A stretch of 64,000 bases of DNA from Colius striatus (Eukaryota > Chordata > Aves > Coliiformes > Coliidae). Every line of letters begins with the position of its first letter. Positions within the stretch are counted from its first letter, which is position 1. The translations under genes and the position numbers were made by a program. Below the pieces are notes generated by a model that made no database searches, was not told the DNA's origin, and saw nothing but the letters and a program-made list of their open reading frames with translations. Of the stretch, positions 56,641 to 64,000 are shown in pieces. The DNA is taken from the NCBI RefSeq assembly GCF_028858725.1, contig NC_084759.1, positions 96,282,362-96,346,361 of the forward strand. Direction: 5' to 3'.

Positions 56641-58300
56641 TGCCTGCAGACATCAATCATTTAAGGACTGCAACATTTATCGGGTGCTACTGGAATAGCT
56701 CTCTTCCTTCAAGTGTTTTGCATTTTGGAGCTCTTTACAATTCCCTTTTTCTTTCGTTATCATTCTGCAGAGGCTAGTGGGCCTAAAATTACATCTGCTG
56801 CGTCAGTCTCCTGGCTCTGGAGCAGCAGCGCCTGTTTGCCTGCCTGTGTGTGCGTGCATATTGCACTGTCCTCCTGCTCTCTCCGCCTGATCCTTTTTTT
56901 TATTCTTGGGGACAGGCAGGGTACAGAGCTGAGTCCAGTTTTAGATTCCAGGCACTTCTAGGACTGAAAGGGGTTTGTTTTCTTTTCCTAGAAGCTTTGT
57001 TTGCAAAAGAGAACAGTGAGCAGTCCAGCTTCTAGCAGTTTTATTTGGCGAAGTTTCCTACTTTGGGTTGTCTTTAGCTCTTCCTCTGCAGAATCGGTGG
57101 AAATGTTATTGTTTAATCCCAGCAGCTTTCCCAAAGTCACTGAGTTTGTGTTTCTGGCTCATCACCCTCCCATGTGCTGTGAGTATTTATCTCCAGTTAG
57201 CAGTCCCGCTGGATGATGCCTTGGCTTCCATGCAGGTCGGGTGTTGCGCAAGCTCTGTCTGTCTGGAGGGCAGATTGCCATCAACAGGCTTCAGTATTTT
57301 TTTTAATGAAACAATGCTTGATGTCCAGGGGTCAGCTGGAGGTGATGGTATCGTGTTCCTTGGAGTGACTGACAAGGCAGTGAAAAAGCTTTATGCTGCA
57401 TAACTTGTTTGAGTGTATCGCCAAGCGTGATAAACAGCTCCCTTGGACCCTGCAGGCAGCGTGCAGGGAAGCTGGGTTAAGGTTTTAAGTCGTTTATAAC
57501 CAACTATCAGAAAAACAGTCTAAACAGAAATGGTCAAATTACTTGTGAAGTCCCTGGTTTTGTATGACTTCTTCATACTTAATCATTTCTTTTCCAAGCT
57601 CATAATCCCATAGCATTTCTTTCACGAGGTATTAAAACAGAGTCTATGTGAAACAAATGCTGTTTGCAGAGCGCATAGGTGAAGGTGGTGACATAGGTCG
57701 ATGTACTACACATCCTTGCCTTTAGGCTTCAAATGGTGCTCAAGAAGGTGAAAATTCCATCTGTGGTGAAGATGGGGCTAAATTATGGGACTTCTTCATT
57801 GGTCTCCCCGTTGCCCTGGCCCACCCCACAGAAGCAGGGAAGACTCACTGGTGGGGAGCGCTATTTCTGTCCCATTGCCCTTCTATGAGTCTGGCCAGAG
57901 CCCCACTGGACAATAGCGACCAGCTGCATTGGGTGAGTGCTCTGCCCAGGATCCCTCCCCATTTTACTCTGTTGACCTCTTGATCCTCATACCTTTCCAG
58001 TTTTTTGCACATGTTGTCCCTGGGAATCATCTAGCTGCCCAAATCTTTCTCTCTCTCTTTACAAAATATAGCTGACATTGTTCTTTAGTCCATCTCTGTT
58101 ACTCCTAAACCATTGGTATTGTAGCCCAAGCTGCTTCTAGTGAAAATATGATTCCTGATGGTAAAAGAGGCACAAACTGGAAGCCTTTATGTTTTTGCAT
58201 GTATTTACCCCAGTACTACTTGTGCTATGCTATTGTTAAAGTTTTCTTGAAGGTTTAAAGGAAAAAAAAAACCCCGTGTTTTCATAAATGTGTTGAACTG

Positions 58301-58645
58301 ACACAGTCTGAGGAGGGACCTCATTAATGCTTACGAGTATTTGAAAAGTGTATGTCAAGAGGATGGGGCAACACTTTTTTCTGTAGTGTTTAGTGATAGG
58401 ACTAGGGGTAATGGAAAGAAGCTGGAACACAAAAGGTTTCACTTAAGGAAAAAACTTCTTTCCTCTGAGGGTGAGGGAGCCCTGGCACAGGCTGCCCATA
58501 GAGGATGCGGAGTCTCCTTCTCTGGAGGTTTCCACCTGGGATGCATTCCTGTGTGACCTGAGTGAGATGGACCTGCTTTAGCTGGGGGGAAGTTGGACTA
58601 GACAATCATCAGAGGTCCTCTCCAACGCTCTTTCTTGTCTGTGAA
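58301..58645 (+). mobile_element. CR1 LINE 3' fragment
   Basis: CR1 order from CTGAGGAGGGACCTCATTAATG through the GCACAGGCTGCCCATAGAGG block, CCTGTGTGACCTG, CCTGCTTTAGCTGGGG, GTTGGACTAGACAATC and CCTCTCCAAC. The terminal repeat is decayed (TTCTTGTCTGTGAA). Confidence 0.92.
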
Positions 58646-58764
58646 ATGAGAAAACAAGACATGTTCAGCTACTTCAGTATACACTCTGGCATATAGCCAC
58701 AGCCTCTCTTACTGAATTGCCCAGCTGCTTTGTGAACCTGATCATAAAGGTCTGATTTACACTA

Positions 58765-58796
58765 GTTACACTAGTAACTATAGTTACTATTGTAAC
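58765..58796. repeat. Palindromic cluster
   Basis: TAGTAACTATAGTTACTA at 58772-58789 is a perfect 18-bp palindrome. It overlaps GTTACACTAGTAAC on its left and GTTACTATTGTAAC on its right, each with a 5-bp inverted stem. It can fold as a cruciform or two alternative hairpins. Confidence 0.8.
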
Positions 58797-61700
58797 CTAC
58801 ACTAGGAAGATATTGGTTTTTTGTTTTTTCTTTTTTAAAAAAGGGCAGAAAAAGCAGAACTTCATAGCTTTCTTGGCTGTATGTTACTCCTGAATCATGC
58901 AACTTTTCCAGTTCCTTCTTGACAGTTAATGTGGTTGCTTAGTCTTGCTTTTATTTAAACCTGTAGCATTGAAACCACTGGTTTCTACAGGACAAAAATC
59001 AAATTACTATAGCTAATAATAACATACCATTGTGGCTGTTAATGAGATGGTGATACATGAGTAAAATACCAAGATGAGGAGGATCTATTTCTCTGAGATG
59101 ATGTAACACTTTAAGTGTTGCTCCTCTTTTTCAGGATGTTGTGTTTGTTTTTCAAAAAAGGAAGAGAAGGGAGGAAAAAGAGCAGTAGAGAGGGTGAGAC
59201 TCACTGTGCTATCCATGTCCCGCCCAACCTAGTTTGCCAGAAGGATAAAAGTCCTAGAGTTACGAGCTCCCTCCCTTCAAATCCTGAGGCGTGTGGCAGC
59301 CCCATGGGCATGAGAGCTCCAGCCTGTTGTAGGGAGCAGTAGAAACAGTGCCAGCGTCTCTGCTGCTGAGAGAACTGGGAAGGGATGGCTGCGAGGAGCA
59401 CAGGCTGGACCAGTTCTACTCTCTGCTTGATTAATTCTACTTGATTATTTCTAATCATCAGTCTATGGAAAATCCCTGCACTCCTGGCTGGGATACTAAT
59501 TATATCCCCATAAGTTTTGAAAGAACAGCATGTTTTTTTCCTAGTGAAACCCTGTGTGTGTTTCTGAAGGCTGTTCCTGTTCGGCGCAGTCCGTTGAGTG
59601 CCTGTAAGCGCTGATCTGGCGGATGTTTCATGTCACCCGTGGGCTCTGTTTGAGCTGTGCATGTTTGGGCTCAGCACCCCTGTGGGGCTGGTGGGTGGGC
59701 ACGATGGGGTGTCTGTTCTCAGCCATGCTGGGTTGCAGCCTTTGCATCTCCCAGACGTGGGTGTGACTCCCCAGTGAGGTGAGCATAGAGATTTAACTCC
59801 TCATCTCTGTCTTCTTGTGCTGGCAGTTGCATGGGAGTTTTTTCAGAAGCAGGAGGTGGTGAATATTGCAGGTCAGGAGGTGTGTGAGCTGTGCAAAGCT
59901 TCTTAAAGGAGTTTTCATATGTGGCAAAGTATCAGGAAACATTATTACGCTTTTGATAGAGCTGTGGATTAGTCTGCCTTGCTTGTTACGCTCACACCTC
60001 CACCTCAAATCTGTCTGAAATAGTTTCAATACTCATTCTATTGACTTTTGGCCACTTCTAAACTAGTTTTAAAAAGTATCTGGAGCAAAAATGGGTCGCT
60101 TAGCAACCTGTTCCTGATGAGGTCTACTGGAGAATGGGTCAGTGATTAACAATTATGTACAATCGAGGTTAAAAATGCAGGGCAGCCTGCAACATTACTG
60201 CTCTGATGGCTAGAATACTTCTGTTACCATGCTGGGATTTATGGTGGTGGTAAGTAAATTTATATGAGTTGTAGTTATGACCTCATGAACACGATGATTC
60301 AAGACTTTGGTGTTATGAAATTGGTGTGAAGCCTCTTTTCTTTGCTGATATACTAGAAAGAAAGCATTAAATATCCATGGTATGAGTACAGAAGCATCAT
60401 CTCTGCTTGACATATATTTTTTTCTCCCCAAGGCTCTGGGCCTTTCTCTGACACATCTGACTTCCCAGACAAACAGATCTACATGGGAGAATGGAAAACT
60501 CAGAGTCTATAGAGCAGAAATGCAAAGAAAAGGTGGGTTTCTGGTTTTGGTCACTTATCTGAATGTTAATGCACTGTTCCTCCAAGCAAGGAAACAGCAA
60601 ATGCCACATCAGTTTGATGAATATATCTTTCTGAGCCTTATTTGGGCAACACAATTTTTTTCCCAAGTCCTTGGTGGTGCTTTGGTTTCTGGATCCTTGG
60701 CAGCTTTTTCTCCTTTCATGGAGTAGGAAAGGAAGTAGCTCGTTTCTGATTTCATTTACCTCAATAAATATCCCAGTACTTATCATTTCTGCAGGAACAT
60801 ACAGTGAGGATATCAATCATTAAAACAGCACTCCCATCTCTTAGATGTTTTTATGACTCTGGCAGTAAAATCAAGGTTGTTTTGCCAAGCCATTTACTTT
60901 CATTGTCTAATCAATTTCTAAAGGTTCTTGCCTATTTGCTTCTTTGTTTAATTCACCCTTCTTTTCAGGCTTACCCCCTCCCAGTCCTCATCCCAAACTT
61001 GAGAAATAAGGATCAGCTGACAGTGCCTCTTCAGCAGTCACGGGAAGTGCTGAATTCCAGGAGCCCTGACTGGTGGTGATTTATATTCCTAAGGGCTAAT
61101 CTTCCATCACTGTCCAAAGCTGACAATGTCACAGGCGAGTGGGCAGCATTTTTCATTCACTCCCTTGACCTTTTTTTGTTTTTCCTGCTTCCACTGAATA
61201 GACTTATTCTGTGCCAACTTAACAAATATTTATTTTAAAAAGATCTCTTTCAGGCTAAAATTGCTCATCATGTTACTCACCGGCTACCACTGGTGAAGGA
61301 GTAAAGTCATCTTAATGTCCCTTTCCATACGAGTAAGAAGATGTCTTAATGAATGCTCTCCTTTTAGCAGTTTTGGTCCTTAAACATACTTTATTACTGT
61401 TGACTCTTTATGGTTTCTGTCTGCCAAAGTGAGGTTAAGTGGTAAAATCCATACTTGAGGCTTTGCAGATGCTTTTAGGTGTCATTAAAGGTCATTAATA
61501 TGCAGAGCAACCCCATATGACAGAGGCTGCTGGGATAGGAAGTGAGATCCATCATCTGTTGTTAGAACTGCAGGATAACTTTAGGTCAGGAGAGATTGGT
61601 TACTGAGGCTGGATTTGGGCAAGAATTCTTAAATAGTAAGCTGAAAGAGTATGGGTGTGAGGTGGGGATGGAAGAAGGCAAACCTGAGCAGGTCTGGGGT

Positions 61701-62498
61701 TCCTCCCATCCTCATATTGCAGTGTTGGTTTGGATTGTCTTTTGAATCCCATGGTGCTTGCAGTCACTTCATTTACTAACTACAGAAAGACTATGCCCAA
61801 ACTTGATAGTTTGGACTACATTTGTATAAATTGAATTAATAGCCAATTTTAGGCTATCTACTGCCTGCTTCTAAAGGTCAAATATTTTTTTCCCTTTTCC
61901 TGGCTTCTTGATTAGGATTTTAACTTCTGCCTTCCAAGGTTTTTTCTGGTTTGGCTTCTTTGCCACCAGAGACTGATTTCTATACCCACTTACCCTGAGG
62001 CAGGTGATTGCATGGGGAGTGCTTGTGCCTGTTGGTGACTGTCCAGATTTGCTGTGGCAGTGTTGCCAGATATCACTGCTCATTGCCCCATGCCCGTGCA
62101 TGGCAGCCAGTTGGGTGCTCAGCCTCCTAGGGGATGAGATGGGAGATAGGAGTTTTAACCCAACAAGCTGCTGCTTTATTGGAAGACACTGGATGCTGCC
62201 CCTGCTCTCTGCTGTGTTTCCTGCTTGCTTTCAGTGGTACATCATAGTTTATTAAGACTTTCCATCTTCTGCAGTACAGGCCTAGTTTTTGTTGGGCAAG
62301 CACTTTGTTGTTTGCAGCAGGAGCTGTCTTGGGGCTGCTTGTGATGAAATGTCTGATCCTGTGGCTATAAAGATGCTTGCTGGGTAGCCTATGTGAGGTT
62401 TCTGCCTTTCTTCCCTTGCCTTGAAAGGCCTGGAATATCAGGGCTGGGGATAGCAGGAAGCAGGAGCATTTCCTGCAGACGTTCATGGCTCAGCAAGG

Positions 62499-62830
62499 AA
62501 TAGAATAGAATAGTTTCAGCTGGAAGAGACCTTTAAGATCATCAGATCAACTCGTCCAGCCTTTGTCCCAGCCCTATCAATCATTAGAACGTTTCCCTAA
62601 GTGCAACATCCACGTGTCTCTTAAACACTTCCAGGGATGGTGACTCCACCACACCCTGAGCAGCCCCTTCCAATGTCTGACAACCCTTTCAGTAAAGACG
62701 TTTCCTTCTGCTGTCCAGCCTGAACCTCTGTTGGTGCAACTTGAAACCATTTCCTCTTGTTCTGTTACTTGTTACTAGGGAGAACAGACCAACCCCCATC
62801 TCGCTACAACTTCCTTTCAGGTAGTTAGGG
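62499..62830 (-). mobile_element. CR1-like LINE 3' fragment of a different subfamily
   Basis: It starts with AATAGAATAGAATAG, then TTTCAGCTGGAAGAGACCTTTAAGATCATC, AAACACTTCCAGGGATGGTGACTCCACCAC, GAGCAGCCCCTTCCAATG, and TGCAACTTGAAACCATTTCC. The GAATA terminal repeats and the GGGATGGTGACTCCACC block mark a CR1 subfamily other than the ATTCTGTG group. Confidence 0.85.
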
Positions 62831-64000
62831 AAGGGAGGCTGACTGAACAACAAATTATGTCTCGTCTTTAGCTACTTAAGAGTTTCTCCACCTTGGAATG
62901 TTCAAAAGATTGTTCTGTATGCTGGTTTCTGATACAAAACAAGCTGGAAATGTTAGTGGTTATGTTAATGTTGCTTCTGGCCCTTACGGCTTTCACTTTT
63001 GAAAAATAGAAATGGCGTTAATGTGCTTGGCCTGGAAGCTTTAATTTGATATGAATACTGTCAGCCATATTAAAAAGATGATAAATTGCACTGTTAAAAA
63101 TGTGTGTTTGTTTCTAGTAGCAGCACTAGGGTAGAGCCACAAATAGCATAAAAGCAGAATCCTGGAAAATGCAGGTGTTTTGCCCCTCCTGGCTCTTGCC
63201 ATGCTGTGCTGCACTGCTGTTTGCAGGTTCTGTCCCAGAGTTGCTTTTTGCCAGTGATGAAGCCAGCTCCCTGTGGCAGTGGGGTATCCATGTTATCCCA
63301 TGTGGCCTTTCCTCAGGCTCCCTGCTGTCCGCTGGGTGGTGGGAGGGTTCCCAGGCATCCTCAGCACAGGACCCCCCTCTAGCACTGTCATGTTGGGTTT
63401 AACTGTGCACTGGCAGTGGCAAAAGCAGGGCTGCTTCCCGGCTACAGGCTGTTCCCCTGAAGTCTTGCTTTTTGGAGTGTTTTTGCCTGTTGTTGGTTGC
63501 TTTATATGCTCATTAAAAGCAGTAGGAATTCATGGGTAAAAGGCAAGATAGAAAATGTAACCCAGAGTAAACTCTAATAGATCTGTAGATGAAAACCAAC
63601 TTGACATATTTCTGTATTTGAGATTTATAATCTAATCATTCCTTCACTTGCACAGCAGGGACTGAGACAGCATGTAGTTATTTACATATAGGGAACATTA
63701 AACAGCCACTTCTTTAAACCATATGTGAACATAAAATCCAACAACCACTGCTGAGTAATGGGTATCCGTGAAAGATAAGAATAAAAATAAAGCAGAAGCA
63801 AACATAATGAAAAGATATTATTGCAAGAAGTAGCTGTGACAGTGGTGTATTATATCCCTGAAATTGAAAATGTGACCCTGTAAATCTGTATCTTCCTGCC
63901 TCTTGAATTAACACTGAATACACTGAACATGTGCAGATGGTCTTCGTATTCCTCTCTGGTTGTAGTTAGCTGGTGATGCCTTACCACTTTGCATAAAGGA

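Larger units (their letters stand above)
31898..64000 (+). other. TIAM1: Putative TIAM1 intron 1 (left part; continues beyond the window)
   Basis: 32 kb of AT-rich DNA follows the first-exon donor. No coding exon, RNA gene or second CpG island was recognised. TIAM1 in mammals has very long 5' introns before the coding start (MGNAESQ, not found here). The stretch from 32.5 to 52.5 kb has no CR1 copy that I could see, only an old RT relic. The pieces between listed repeats (36.1-52.5, 52.8-53.8, 54.2-58.3, 58.65-62.5 and 62.8-64.0 kb) hold nothing else that I can support, apart from short simple-sequence tracts. Confidence 0.5.

Overview
This is vertebrate nuclear DNA, almost certainly from a bird. 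The evidence is (i) a five-exon SOD1 gene whose predicted 154-residue protein is avian-like, (ii) many 5'-truncated CR1 LINE copies ending in the ATTCTGTG-type 3' repeats typical of birds and other sauropsids, and (iii) AT-rich non-coding DNA broken by two sharp CpG islands. CR1 copies that I can recognise cover roughly a tenth of the window. That is fairly high for a bird and would suit a CR1-rich lineage such as Piciformes, but I cannot fix the species. No bacterial-type operon, CRISPR array, tRNA or rRNA was seen.

Left part (1-5,500): a complete SOD1 gene (Cu/Zn superoxide dismutase) on the minus strand. All five coding exons, the splice sites, the stop codon, the 3'UTR with an AATAAA signal, a TATA box and a CpG-island promoter are visible. 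Intron 1 uses a non-canonical GC donor. Intron 1 also holds an NF-E2/antioxidant-response-type motif and a clean G-quadruplex motif.

Middle part (5,500-31,100): about 25 kb of intergenic DNA between two divergent promoters. It is filled with CR1 fragments, including one 2.6-kb copy with ORF2 remnants, one unclassified insertion at about 8.66-9.47 kb that looks LTR-like, a few local duplications, and AT-rich stretches with homeodomain-type motifs that could be conserved regulatory DNA.

Right part (31,100-64,000): a second CpG island (about 31.1-32.5 kb) holds a plus-strand non-coding first exon with a strong CAG|GTGAGT donor. The island lies divergent to SOD1. In human (recalled synteny), TIAM1 lies on that side of SOD1 in the divergent orientation and has very long 5' introns. 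The best inference is that this is the TIAM1 promoter and first 5'UTR exon, and that the remaining 32 kb is TIAM1 intron 1. The intron has no recognisable coding exon. It holds a few CR1 pieces near its right end and a very old L2/CR1-like reverse-transcriptase relic at about 35.8-36.1 kb.

No clear new biological system was found. The items most worth checking are the unclassified insertion at 8.66-9.47 kb, the regulatory motifs in SOD1 intron 1, the old RT relic, and the AT-rich block just upstream of the putative TIAM1 promoter.
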